Both the position numbers and the translations under genes were made by a program. DNA of 64,000 bases from Pradoshia eiseniae (GTDB lineage: Bacteria; Bacillota; Bacilli; Bacillales; Pradoshiaceae): positions 361,554 through 425,553 of the forward strand of contig NZ_PKOZ01000002.1 of the NCBI RefSeq assembly GCF_002946355.1, given 5' to 3'. The notes under the pieces are model-generated. The model was not told the DNA's origin and did not search any database. It saw nothing but the letters and a program-made list of their open reading frames with translations. Below, piece after piece: positions 34,806 through 43,214 of this stretch. Each line of letters starts with the position of its first letter. Positions within the stretch are counted from its first letter, which is position 1.

Positions 34806-34842
34806 AACACTCACCAGTAAGCTGGCGAGTGACTATTTTTGT
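34806..34842. terminator. Bidirectional terminator between sinI and sinR
   Basis: CACTCACCAG (34808-34817) pairs with CTGGCGAGTG (34822-34831). ATTTTTGT follows on the + strand and TTTTTTTATG on the - strand. Confidence 0.88.
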
Positions 34843-34852
34843 ATAGAAAACA

Positions 34853-35179
34853 TTATTTGCTGTTATTATTTATCTTCCACTTATTATATTCAATGAATTC
34901 CCGGAATTGATCCTTTGAAACCCCTGACTCCATCGCTTCTTTCACGAGCGATGCCCAATCTTGGTCCAATGGATAATCATTCGGGGTATCGTGTAAGAGA
35001 ACATCCAAAGGGACATTGAGTACGGAGGCAATCTTTTCGAGAAATTGTATGGAAGGGTTCGTCTGTATATTTCTTTCTAATGAACTCAAATAAGATTTAG
35101 CTACGCCTGCCTTCTCAGCTAGTTCAGTCATAGATAATTTTTTTTCTGTTCTAATTCTTTTGACACGATCACCAATCAT
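34853..35179 (-). CDS. sinR: SinR-like biofilm master repressor
   Basis: The 108-residue protein has an N-terminal helix-turn-helix (about 1-65, MIGDRVKRIRTEKKLSMTEL, then AEKAGVAKSYLSSLERNIQT) nearly identical in pattern to B. subtilis SinR. The C-terminal SinI/SinR dimerisation helices are DWASLVKEAMESGVSKDQF and REFIEYNKWK. SinR represses extracellular matrix operons until SinI, SlrR or SlrA relieves it. GGAAGGAA lies upstream of ATG 35179, and its own promoter is seen at 35234-35262. Confidence 0.93.
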   Translation of the reverse strand: MIGDRVKRIRTEKKLSMTELAEKAGVAKSYLSSLERNIQTNPSIQFLEKIASVLNVPLDVLLHDTPNDYPLDQDWASLVKEAMESGVSKDQFREFIEYNKWKINNNSK

Positions 35180-35233
35180 CTTACAAATTCCTTCCTGAAC
35201 AGTATATTTAGAAAGTATTCGATTCTAACCCAT

Positions 35234-35262
35234 ATTATAATAATAACATCATATCTATTCAA
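35234..35262 (-). promoter_or_regulatory. SigA promoter of sinR
   Basis: On the - strand TTGAAT (35257-35262) and a perfect TATAAT (35234-35239) are 17 bases apart. The -10 hexamer lies 55 bases upstream of the sinR start. Confidence 0.75.
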
Positions 35263-35639
35263 TTCCCTATAGTCTTTTATCCTATATTACATGTTAATTG
35301 CATTTCATTGATTACAGCGAATCGGAATAACTGATTCTAATGAATCGTGTAATGTGCCAAAACATTGAAATATTAATGGTCAAGAATGTAATAAGTACTA
35401 GTATCTATTGAAAATGGCGGTATTTATCCCGTTATATTGAAGGAGATAGGGTATAGAGGTATGGTAAAGGAACCGGATGGGTCTTTAGTCCTTGATATTT
35501 TGTGAGAACGACCATACCATTATGGGGATATATAATATTCATTTTTGTATAAAGAAGAGGGCAGGCAATTGTCTAAAGGTCAATATCCTAAATGGGTAAC
35601 AGCGAAGATGGCAAATGTTATAAGTTAAGGATTTTTAAG

Positions 35640-35680
35640 AACCTGAGCCTGGTAATTATATGGACTCAGGTTTTTTATTT
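35640..35680 (+). terminator. Plus-strand terminator of an unknown small transcript
   Basis: AACCTGAG (35640-35647) pairs with CTCAGGTT (35665-35672), followed by TTTTATTTTTT. Confidence 0.75.
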
Positions 35681-35719
35681 TTTGCTTTTCCCATCCCGGC
35701 TCCTGCCGTTCGAATGAAA

Positions 35720-35756
35720 ACAGCGGCGTGTCCGAAGTATACAGACACGCCGCTAA
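35720..35756 (-). terminator. Terminator of the mrp operon
   Basis: AGCGGCGTGTC (35722-35732) pairs with GACACGCCGCT (35744-35754). On the - strand TGTTTTCATT follows. Confidence 0.75.
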
Positions 35757-35800
35757 ATTAAGCTATAGAGAAGCTATTAACAGGCTGAAATAAATGTCTG

Positions 35801-36151
35801 TCAATCAGCCTTCATATATTTCTTTAAGTCATCGTGTACTGTTCGATCGGCCAGCTTTACGTTAGAGCGATAGGCAGCCCGACAGATGATATGGCCCGCA
35901 ACCGGGGCAGTCAGAAACACAAAGAATATACCTAGAAGCAGCCGTATGCTTACATATCCCTCGTTAATCCAGAAAAACAGGAATGCTCCAAGAAGAATGA
36001 AAAGAACTCCTAATGTGGTGCTTTTAGATGCGGCATGGGAGCGTGTATACACATCCGGAAGTCTGATCAGCCCTATCGCACTTAATAGTGTTAAAGAAGT
36101 CCCCGAAAGAATGAAACCGGCAGCAATCCATTCACTAATCAATTCTGCGTT
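35801..36151 (-). CDS. mrpG: Na+/H+ antiporter subunit MrpG
   Basis: This is the smallest-role last subunit of the seven-part Mrp sodium/proton antiporter, with three membrane helices (family PhaG/MnhG). The core GLIRLPDVYTRSHAASKSTTLG is the family signature. I chose TTG 36151 (GAGGTG 6 bases upstream, 116 residues); the frame is open back to ATG 36190, but that lies further inside mrpF. It still overlaps the end of mrpF by 17 bases, so the genes are coupled. Confidence 0.9.
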   Translation of the reverse strand, partial: NAELISEWIAAGFILSGTSLTLLSAIGLIRLPDVYTRSHAASKSTTLGVLFILLGAFLFFWINEGYVSIRLLLGIFFVFLTAPVAGHIICRAAYRSNVKLADRTVHDDLKKYMKAD

Positions 36152-36419
36152 CAATGACCACACCTCTTTCAATGAATCTAGCAAACGCAATCGTTCCGAT
36201 GAAGGAAAGAATCCCTAGCAATAAGATGATATCCAAGAAGGCATGCGATCTGAATAGAACAGATAAGATGGCTACACCTGAAATCAAGTGAATGCCAATG
36301 GAATCAAGTGCCATAACTCTGTCCGGCATGGAAGGACCTTTGAACAGGCGATAAAGGGCAAAAAGGATGGATATTGTCAATATGAACAGGGCTGCTGTCA
36401 AAAGTATTTCAAACATCAT
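36135..36419 (-). CDS. mrpF: Na+/H+ antiporter subunit MrpF
   Basis: The 94-residue protein has three membrane helices and the motif GPSMPDRVMALDSIGI, typical of the MrpF/PhaF family (PF04066). The ATG overlaps the stop of mrpE by four bases. It is part of the membrane complex that swaps Na+ for protons and supports growth at high pH or salt. Confidence 0.94.
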   Translation of the reverse strand: MMFEILLTAALFILTISILFALYRLFKGPSMPDRVMALDSIGIHLISGVAILSVLFRSHAFLDIILLLGILSFIGTIAFARFIERGVVIERRID

Positions 36420-36892
36420 CGTGTAACCTCCTTAATGGCCTTTTCAAAACGGCTTTTTGATTTAATGATGGATTGTTTAGATTCCTTCATATCCATGGCA
36501 TGGATAAAGAATGTTTTATTATCTGGCGAAATCTCCAGCACAACAGAGCCAGGGGTCAGTGATAACAAGAGGGCCAATATCGGTATTTCCCAATCCCCAT
36601 TTAGATCTGTCTTTAAGGCAAATACTCCTGGCTGGACATTTATTTTCCTGCGTGTGACCTGTTTCAATACAAGCACAGTGGAAGAGACAAGCTCTTTCAT
36701 GAATACGTACAATAGCTTCAGGATGGAAAGAAAGGTCCCTAAATAGAAGGATTTATTGAAATAACGGCGCATGAAAAACAAAATAATGATCCCTACTAAA
36801 TATCCGGCAAAGAATGATGGGAAGCTCCATTTATCCTGCAAAAGCATCCATAAGAAACCGATGAATATATTCAGCAAAACTTGGACGGGCAC
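36416..36892 (-). CDS. mrpE: Na+/H+ antiporter subunit MrpE
   Basis: The 158-residue protein of the MNHE family has two or three N-terminal helices, a short cytoplasmic domain with LSLTPGSVVLEISPDNKTFFIHAMD, and a charged tail. It starts at a GTG behind AAAGGGG. It sits 35 bases after mrpD and overlaps mrpF by four bases. Confidence 0.93.
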   Translation of the reverse strand: MPVQVLLNIFIGFLWMLLQDKWSFPSFFAGYLVGIIILFFMRRYFNKSFYLGTFLSILKLLYVFMKELVSSTVLVLKQVTRRKINVQPGVFALKTDLNGDWEIPILALLLSLTPGSVVLEISPDNKTFFIHAMDMKESKQSIIKSKSRFEKAIKEVTR

Positions 36893-36927
36893 AACGGACC
36901 AACCCCTTTTTGTTTAGTAACTAGCTA

Positions 36928-38406
36928 TTAATCTCCTAAAACCGCATTAACATATAGCTCAGGGTTCATCAAGCCTTCAGCGGCCAATTGGATATAAGGG
37001 GAGATGAATTCTCCTCCTAATCCTAAAAGAATCGTCACAGCCGTCAGAAGCGTGATTGGCACAATTATTCCTCTTGTCGTACCCTTCTCCATGTCTTCAC
37101 TTAAGTTTGTTTCACCCCAGAAAACATTCATGAAGATTTTCATAACAGAATAAAGGACCAGCAAGCTTGATATCAATCCAATGGCCCCAAGCCAATAATC
37201 TCCTGCTTCAAAGGTACCTTTTGTAATCAGCACTTTTCCAAGAAAACCACTGAACGGCGGAATGCCGGCGAGTGCCAAGGCTCCTGAAAAGAACATCCAG
37301 CCAAGAAACGGATGTGTCCGGATCAAACCGCTCATTTCCTTTAATTGATCGGTACCAGTTAAGTAAATGACTGTGCCCCCAATCAGAAACATCAACGCTT
37401 TCACATTGATATCATGCACAAGATAAAAAACGGAACCTGTGATGCTGCCTGTTGTGAACGCAGCTAGTCCAGCCAAAATCAATCCAACCGATACGATGAC
37501 ATTGTAGGTTAAAATGCCCTTTACATCCCATTTAGAGACTGCCCCGATTGCTCCGAGCAGCATGGTCACTGCGCCCATAATACCAATCAGCAAGTGTGTG
37601 ATTTCCGGCTGGTGGTAAAAAATCAAGGTGAACATACGGAAAATGGCATAAATGCCTACCTTGGTGAGCAAAGCGGCAAAGATGGCTGCCACTGCTGTAG
37701 GGGGAACACTATAGGACCCCGGCAGCCATTGAAACAGTACAAGACCGGCTTTCAGGCTAAAGACCATTAAAAGCAGAATAGCAATGGTCGTCATAAGCCC
37801 GCCTTGTCCTGCTTCAGCAACACGGACGGAAAGATGCGCCATATTCAATGTGCCCGTGACGGCGTAAAGATAGGCAACAGCCACAAGGAAGAAGAAAGAT
37901 GACATAACATTAATTAAGATATACTTAATTGATTCCCTGAGCTGTTTTCTTTCACCTCCAAGGGTAATCAGCGCATAGGAGGAAATCAGCATCAATTCAA
38001 AAAAGACAAACAGATTGAAGATGTCACCGGTCAAAAAGGAGCCGTTCACACCGCTGATCATAAACAGGAAGAGCGGGTAGAAGAAATTCTGCTCTCTAAT
38101 CCTTCCGATTGTGTAGAAGGCGTAAAACAAGCAACAGAAGGATACAAATGCAGTTATAATCAAGAGAATGACCGCAAACATATCGGCGACAAGACTTATC
38201 CCATAAGGGGCAGCCCATCCGCCCGCCTGCAGGACTTGTATGCCCTCATCCTTCACTTGCACAGCCAAAAGCATCGCCACTATTCCTGTGGCTAGAACAG
38301 CGAGCAAAGCAATGGACCGCTGCATATAAAGTTTTTTTCTGAATATGACCATAAATAGCCCCGCGATGAGCGGGATAATGATTGGCAGAATGATTATATT
38401 ATTCAT
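36928..38406 (-). CDS. mrpD: Na+/H+ antiporter subunit MrpD
   Basis: The 492-residue NuoN/NuoM-like subunit has about 14 membrane helices. It carries the proton-path residues of the family: the Glu in FVFFELMLISSYALI and Lys residues in SLKAGLVLFQWLPGSYSVPP and AAIFAALLTKVGIYAIFR. ATG 38406 is preferred over 38412 because AAGGGG is 8 bases away. It overlaps the end of mrpC. Confidence 0.95.
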   Translation of the reverse strand: MNNIIILPIIIPLIAGLFMVIFRKKLYMQRSIALLAVLATGIVAMLLAVQVKDEGIQVLQAGGWAAPYGISLVADMFAVILLIITAFVSFCCLFYAFYTIGRIREQNFFYPLFLFMISGVNGSFLTGDIFNLFVFFELMLISSYALITLGGERKQLRESIKYILINVMSSFFFLVAVAYLYAVTGTLNMAHLSVRVAEAGQGGLMTTIAILLLMVFSLKAGLVLFQWLPGSYSVPPTAVAAIFAALLTKVGIYAIFRMFTLIFYHQPEITHLLIGIMGAVTMLLGAIGAVSKWDVKGILTYNVIVSVGLILAGLAAFTTGSITGSVFYLVHDINVKALMFLIGGTVIYLTGTDQLKEMSGLIRTHPFLGWMFFSGALALAGIPPFSGFLGKVLITKGTFEAGDYWLGAIGLISSLLVLYSVMKIFMNVFWGETNLSEDMEKGTTRGIIVPITLLTAVTILLGLGGEFISPYIQLAAEGLMNPELYVNAVLGD

Positions 38407-38737
38407 CTTCATTTCCCCTTAATTGATCCATATCATCAGTTCCCAACGCCCGGTAACTACGATAGGCGACCACTAGGAAAAGGCCTGTTACAGCAAAGTT
38501 AATGACAATCGCAGTCAGAATGAGCGCCTGCGGCAGCCCATCCGTAAAGGAGGTGTTCTTCAGGCCCAAAAGCGGAGGCCCTCCAGTCTTCAATCCGCCC
38601 ATCGTCAGAATCAGAAGGTTGACTGCATGGCCAATCACGGAGGTTCCAAGTATGATTCTAAGCAGACTTTTGGATAGGATCATATATGTTCCGATTGCGA
38701 AAAAAAATCCTATAAGTATAGACATAATTGTTTCCAT
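38399..38737 (-). CDS. mrpC: Na+/H+ antiporter subunit MrpC
   Basis: The 112-residue NuoK-like subunit has three helices with IILGTSVIGHAVNLLILTMGG and DGLPQALILTAIVINFAVTG, the family signatures. GAGGAC precedes ATG 38737, 2 bases after the end of mrpB. Confidence 0.95.
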   Translation of the reverse strand: METIMSILIGFFFAIGTYMILSKSLLRIILGTSVIGHAVNLLILTMGGLKTGGPPLLGLKNTSFTDGLPQALILTAIVINFAVTGLFLVVAYRSYRALGTDDMDQLRGNEDE

Positions 38738-38739
38738 AG

Positions 38740-39162
38740 TTATCGGTCCTCACTTATGCTCAGAATAATCGTCACAGCTGAGCCGATGACAGCTAAAGCT
38801 ACGCCTGTGTCAAATATGAGCGCAGTAGCCAGTTCTGTTTTGCCCAAAATCGGGAGCTCAAAATAACCGTATGTTTGGGAGAGAAAGGGCACATCGAACA
38901 AAAAAGATCCGGCCCCCGTAAGCACAGCGATCAAAACCCCGATCGCGGCTACTGTTTTAAAGTCTACAGGTATTAGTTTGTTGACAATTTCCGTTCCTAG
39001 CGTCAGATACATGAGGACAAGAGCGCTGGCTATTCCTAATCCTCCGATGAATCCTCCTCCGGGGTTGTGATGCCCCGCGAAGAACAAATCGATGGAAAAC
39101 GTAAGGATAATCAAAACGGCGACTTTTGTCACTGCTGCCAAAAGAATATCATTAGGCTTCAT
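38740..39162 (-). CDS. mrpB: Na+/H+ antiporter subunit MrpB
   Basis: The 140-residue MnhB-family membrane protein has four helices and the motif GHHNPGGGFIGGLGIASALVLMYL, diagnostic for the MnhB domain. The start overlaps the mrpA stop by four bases (ATGA). Confidence 0.95.
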   Translation of the reverse strand: MKPNDILLAAVTKVAVLIILTFSIDLFFAGHHNPGGGFIGGLGIASALVLMYLTLGTEIVNKLIPVDFKTVAAIGVLIAVLTGAGSFLFDVPFLSQTYGYFELPILGKTELATALIFDTGVALAVIGSAVTIILSISEDR

Positions 39163-41558
39163 TTTTTATCCCTCCCTGCAACATTGACCTTGATTAATGT
39201 AAATACAGCCAATCCAGCAATACACAGGACCGTCACTTCGACCATCGTATCAAGCCCCCTAAAGTCGACCAAGGTTGCGTTTACGATATTCTTAGCTCCT
39301 GCAAGCGCATAGGAATCCTCGAAATATCCAGATATTGTTTCAAATAACCGCGTACCATTGGCAGAGAGGGCCAAAAGTGTTACGGTGAGCCCGACTCCAA
39401 CTGAGATTAGCATATTGGTGAATTTGAAACGCACTTTACTAATCTCCCTTCGAAGCTCAGGCAGGTGATAGAAGCAAAGCAGGAATAACGCAACCGTCAC
39501 TGTTTCCACAACCAATTGTGTCAGCGCAAGATCGGGTGCCTGGAATATAACGAATAGGATGGATACTAGATACCCAAGGGCGCCAACAGCGATAATGGAT
39601 GTTAACCGATGCTGGGAGCACAATGCAATCGTTGCAGCCGCCACCATGCCAATGACCATGACAGCTTCATAAATGCTCACTGGTGAATCATTGGACATAT
39701 CAAAAGTGAAACCATTGAACAGCCACAAAGAACCGCCAACGATAAAGATGAAAAATACAAAAATATAAATCAGGTAATCACGTGTATATCCCGTCATGTA
39801 CTTCTTCGTGACCATGCCAGAAACGGACTCCATCAGCTGCAATGCCCCGTTATATATATGGTTAAATGTCAGGCTTTGCGGGTACCAGCTGAATACCTTG
39901 ATCCACTTTGGCAAAAGCTTATAGAGTACGAGTCCGAAAAGGACGACACCGATTGTCATTAATAGCTCTGTGTTAAAGCCATGCCAGGCGGAAATTTCCT
40001 TGCCGAGTCCGCCTTGGGCCGCATAGTCGGGCAAGATTGCGATGAAGGCGGGATCCAAAATGTATTTGGCCAAAACGTTAGGGAAAAAGAAAATCACTAC
40101 AACGAATATGGCCAAAAGAGCAGGCGGAATCAGCATGCCAATAGGCGGTTCGTGAGCGACCTTAAACAGGAGCTCTGGTTTATGCGCACCTGTGAATGTC
40201 TGAAAGACAAGAATCATACAGTAGACAAACGTCAGGACACTAGCTGCCCAAGCGACAATAGGGAAAATCATTCCGAGTGTTTCCATTCCGAATAGATCCA
40301 TCCCAGAGGCGTTCACCACTCCGGTAAAAAACATCTCCTTACTCAAAAAACCGTTGAATGGCGGTAAGCCTGCCATCGAAAAGCTTCCAATCATCGTGAT
40401 TGTGAAAGAAATCGGCATAAGGCTCATTAAACCGCCAAGTCTTTGCAGATTCCGGGTGCCTGTCTCATGGTCAATAATCCCGACCACCATGAATAAGCTT
40501 CCTTTGAAGGTTGAATGATTAACCAAGTGGAATACAGCCGCCATGATGGCGACCGCATATACTTTAGATTCATCGCCATAGCCGAAGTAAACCGCAGCAG
40601 ATCCAAGTCCGAGCAGGCTCATGATTAAGCCGAGCTGACTGATTGTCGAATACGCAAGCAGCGCCTTTAAGTCTTTTTGCCGGACTGCGTTCCAGGATCC
40701 ATATAATAGGGTTGTGATTCCGACCAAAGATACGGTCCAGAACCAAATGGCATCACCGCCGAACACTGGGGTTAGCCTTGCCACCAAATAGATCCCGGCT
40801 TTGACCATTGTAGCTGAATGGAGATAAGCACTGATTGGTGTCGGTGCCTCCATCGCATCAGGCAGCCAGAGACTGAATGGAAACTGCGCTGATTTAGTGA
40901 AAGCTCCCAGTAAGATTAAAATCATAGCCGGCAGGAAAAGGATATGTTCCTTCATCGAATCTGCTTGGGATATCATTTCACGGATGCTATAGGTATCTGT
41001 GATGATGGATAGAAGCAGCAGCCCGGCCAGCATCGATAACCCGCCGAAGATGGTAATCAGCATCGACTTTTGAGCTCCGTCTCTGGATTTTCGCCGGTGG
41101 TACCAATAGGCAATCAGCAAGAAGGAGGAAATGCTGGTCAGTTCCCAGAATACGTAAAGGACAATAACATTATCTGAGAAAACGACTCCTAGCATGGCAC
41201 CCATAAACAGCATCAAATATACATAAAAGTTATGAAGCGCTTCACGCTGCCTGGACATATAGAATACTGAATAGAGAATGACGAGTGCGCCAACACCGGT
41301 GATCAGCAAACTGAATAGGAGGGATAACCCGTCAACATAGGCTGTAAAATTAAGCCCGAACGAAGGAAGCCATTTCATTTCACTCGTCCAAGTATCTCCA
41401 GCCTGTGTTATGGGAATATACTGTAGTAGGAAGGTAAAGATAATAGCCGGCAAAAAAAGAACTAACCAGCCAATATGTAATTTATTATTAAAAAGACGGT
41501 GGAGGAAGGGTATCAAAACCGCAAAGAAAAACGGCAATAAAATCATTAAGTTAATCAT
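39159..41558 (-). CDS. mrpA: Na+/H+ antiporter subunit MrpA
   Basis: The 799-residue subunit is the largest of the antiporter and first gene of the operon. The NuoL-like part (about 1-500) has the Glu in VFWELTSISSFLLIAYW, HSATMVKAGIYLVARL, and the His/Lys residues of the proton path. The C-terminal part (about 590-795) carries the MrpA-specific domain with APDLALTQLVVETVTVALFLL. GGGAGGAC is next to the ATG. The seven mrp genes lie in the usual A-G order and end at 35801. Confidence 0.96.
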   Translation of the reverse strand: MINLMILLPFFFAVLIPFLHRLFNNKLHIGWLVLFLPAIIFTFLLQYIPITQAGDTWTSEMKWLPSFGLNFTAYVDGLSLLFSLLITGVGALVILYSVFYMSRQREALHNFYVYLMLFMGAMLGVVFSDNVIVLYVFWELTSISSFLLIAYWYHRRKSRDGAQKSMLITIFGGLSMLAGLLLLSIITDTYSIREMISQADSMKEHILFLPAMILILLGAFTKSAQFPFSLWLPDAMEAPTPISAYLHSATMVKAGIYLVARLTPVFGGDAIWFWTVSLVGITTLLYGSWNAVRQKDLKALLAYSTISQLGLIMSLLGLGSAAVYFGYGDESKVYAVAIMAAVFHLVNHSTFKGSLFMVVGIIDHETGTRNLQRLGGLMSLMPISFTITMIGSFSMAGLPPFNGFLSKEMFFTGVVNASGMDLFGMETLGMIFPIVAWAASVLTFVYCMILVFQTFTGAHKPELLFKVAHEPPIGMLIPPALLAIFVVVIFFFPNVLAKYILDPAFIAILPDYAAQGGLGKEISAWHGFNTELLMTIGVVLFGLVLYKLLPKWIKVFSWYPQSLTFNHIYNGALQLMESVSGMVTKKYMTGYTRDYLIYIFVFFIFIVGGSLWLFNGFTFDMSNDSPVSIYEAVMVIGMVAAATIALCSQHRLTSIIAVGALGYLVSILFVIFQAPDLALTQLVVETVTVALFLLCFYHLPELRREISKVRFKFTNMLISVGVGLTVTLLALSANGTRLFETISGYFEDSYALAGAKNIVNATLVDFRGLDTMVEVTVLCIAGLAVFTLIKVNVAGRDKK

Positions 41559-41660
41559 GTCCTCCCGCTCCCTTCATCATAGAATGAATGTAAAAGTGTC
41601 CGTAATTGGCTCAAATCCTTATTATATTTCAAATATTGACATTATTTATTGTAATAATAA

Positions 41661-41689
41661 TTGACTGAAAATACAGCATGGGCTATATT
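41661..41689 (+). promoter_or_regulatory. SigA promoter of the universal stress-type gene
   Basis: TTGACT (41661-41666) and TATATT (41684-41689) are 17 bases apart, 44 bases before the start codon. The region is shared with the divergent mrp operon. Confidence 0.75.
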
Positions 41690-41733
41690 CGTAATAGTCG
41701 ATTGACCTACCACTATTTAGAGGTGAAAATTTA

Positions 41734-42384
41734 ATGAAAAAATGCAAAAGCCGAATGGATGAAAGCATACTTGTATGCGTCTATTACGGCCCCAATGGTG
41801 ATCGCTTAATCCAGCGCGGCAGCAAAATCGCCAATATGCTGGATTGTCCCCTGTACATCTTAACAGTGGACCCAAGCCCTTTTGATGAACTAGACGCTGA
41901 GAAGTCCGAGAGTATCGAAAGATGGCGTCAGCTCGCTGAAGAGTTGGAAGCAGAGGAATTTATTTTAAAAGATAATGAGAAAAGACCGTTTGCAAAAGTA
42001 ATAGCGGATGTCGCGCGTGAAAAACAGATATCACAGATTATTATTGGTCAAACGGCACAAAGCCGCTGGGAACAGATTGCTAAAGGTTCAATTATAAATA
42101 CTTTGTTGCGGGATATTCCTTTTGTTGATCTTCATATTGTCTCCGTCGCCCGGGCATTGAGGGATGATCCGGACGGCCTTTATGAAAAAGGTGTGCGTGC
42201 CTATCTCGAGAAAGAAGGAGATCTTTATCGTTTGAGCTTCGAGCACACAAAGGAAAGTGTGTATGAAGGGATTTTCTTTAAAGAAATTGGCACGGATTTC
42301 AATACCGGAATCTTTAAATTCATGAAAAACAACCAAACACTGCAAGTGACAGTGACGGATGACTATGTTAAAGAAGGCTTATAA
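41734..42384 (+). CDS. KdpD-like universal stress protein
   Basis: The 216-residue soluble protein has an N-terminal USP fold (about 10-145: ILVCVYYGPNGDRLIQRGSKI and QIIIGQTAQSRWEQIAKGSIINTLLRDIPFVDLHIV). This fold resembles the USP domain of the K+ sensor kinase KdpD. The C-terminal 70 residues are unassigned. TAGAGGTGA precedes the ATG. It faces away from the mrp operon, so a link to ion stress is possible but not shown. Confidence 0.8.
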   Translation: MKKCKSRMDESILVCVYYGPNGDRLIQRGSKIANMLDCPLYILTVDPSPFDELDAEKSESIERWRQLAEELEAEEFILKDNEKRPFAKVIADVAREKQISQIIIGQTAQSRWEQIAKGSIINTLLRDIPFVDLHIVSVARALRDDPDGLYEKGVRAYLEKEGDLYRLSFEHTKESVYEGIFFKEIGTDFNTGIFKFMKNNQTLQVTVTDDYVKEGL

Positions 42385-42388
42385 TGGA

Positions 42389-42420
42389 CGCCTCCACGAA
42401 TGATGTGGAGGTTTTTTCTT
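42389..42420 (+). terminator. Terminator of the universal stress-type gene
   Basis: CCTCCAC (42391-42397) pairs with GTGGAGG (42405-42411), followed by TTTTTTCTTTCTC. Confidence 0.88.
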
Positions 42421-42437
42421 TCTCAAGCAACATTCCC

Positions 42438-43001
42438 TTATAAGTTCACATCCACTTTAACAGGAAGTTTTTCATCCTTGTCGATTCCTAAATACCGCAA
42501 TGTTTCTGCGGGACTGTGATGATGATAAATGTTCATCAGGATTGATATCGCAATTCCTTTTCGATAGGCATGATAACCAAATGTCTTCCGTAAGGTATGG
42601 GTACCAATCTTCCCCGGTATTCCTGCTTCCTTAGCAGCACAGTTAATGATTCGATAAGCCTGCTGTCTAGAGATGGGCAGCTGGTTCTTTTTGGATTTAA
42701 ATAAATAGTCATCCGCACAGAAATCAAAGGTATCTAGATAATGTTTCGCAGCATCCCTTACATTTTGGTTAAGATAAAAGGCTCTCTCCTCAGAAGTCTT
42801 GGCATCTTTTATATACAGGAACTCCTTGAACTTCCCATCTTCCCAGATATCTGCTACGCGTAAAGAGAGCAGTTCGCTGACGCGGAGGCCCGTATTTATT
42901 CCAAAAACAAATAACAGCAAATCACGCAAAGACTGCTTTTTAAGAATCCTTTTAATGGCTGCAATCTTGCGGATATCCTTTATGGGATCAACGTATTCCA
43001 A
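42438..43001 (-). CDS. Short tyrosine recombinase (catalytic domain only)
   Basis: The 187-residue site-specific recombinase lacks the usual N-terminal SAM-like arm domain, like B. subtilis YoeC. Catalytic residues: Arg in NTGLRVSELL, the HTLRKTF box (His and Arg), His in HHHSPAETLRYLGI and Tyr in the same segment. The start is TTG 43001 with AGGAGG 7 bases upstream. No phage or transposon genes accompany it. An inverted repeat lies in its promoter region. Its target site is unknown. Confidence 0.88.
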   Translation of the reverse strand: MEYVDPIKDIRKIAAIKRILKKQSLRDLLLFVFGINTGLRVSELLSLRVADIWEDGKFKEFLYIKDAKTSEERAFYLNQNVRDAAKHYLDTFDFCADDYLFKSKKNQLPISRQQAYRIINCAAKEAGIPGKIGTHTLRKTFGYHAYRKGIAISILMNIYHHHSPAETLRYLGIDKDEKLPVKVDVNL

Positions 43002-43019
43002 GGAAGGACCTCCTCACTA

Positions 43020-43063
43020 TAATGTTACTTAATTATGATGTTATCAAAAATTATGTAACATTA
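43020..43063. repeat. Inverted repeat upstream of the recombinase gene
   Basis: TAATGTTAC (43020-43028) and GTAACATTA (43055-43063) are exact inverted copies 26 bases apart. They sit where the recombinase promoter should be. They may be an operator or arms of a recombination site. Confidence 0.5.
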
Positions 43064-43146
43064 CAAATATGTAGACTTTTATGTCTTTTTGAGCCTATTA
43101 GGTATATTAAATGGCTTAAAAAGGCTTCTCCTTAAGTTATTTTGCA

Positions 43147-43195
43147 TAAAAAAACGCCTCTTCAAGATTAGACTGATACTAATCTTGAAGAGGCG
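43147..43195 (-). terminator. Terminator of the GH15 gene
   Basis: A perfect 17-bp stem, 43155-43171 with 43179-43195 (CGCCTCTTCAAGATTAG and its complement), is followed on the - strand by TTTTTTTATG. Confidence 0.93.
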
Positions 43196-43214
43196 ATTGT
43201 ATTGTATCGTTCTC

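Larger units (their letters stand above)
35263..35800. other. Intergenic region sinR to mrpG, possible small transcript
   Basis: No ordinary gene is seen. On the + strand GAAGGAGATAGGG followed by ATG 35461 opens a 14-codon frame (MVKEPDGSLVLDIL). A 27-codon frame from TTG at about 35550 ends KWVTAKMANVIS at 35628. A + strand terminator at 35640-35680 closes the stretch although no known gene ends there. A small peptide or RNA gene is possible. Confidence 0.35.
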
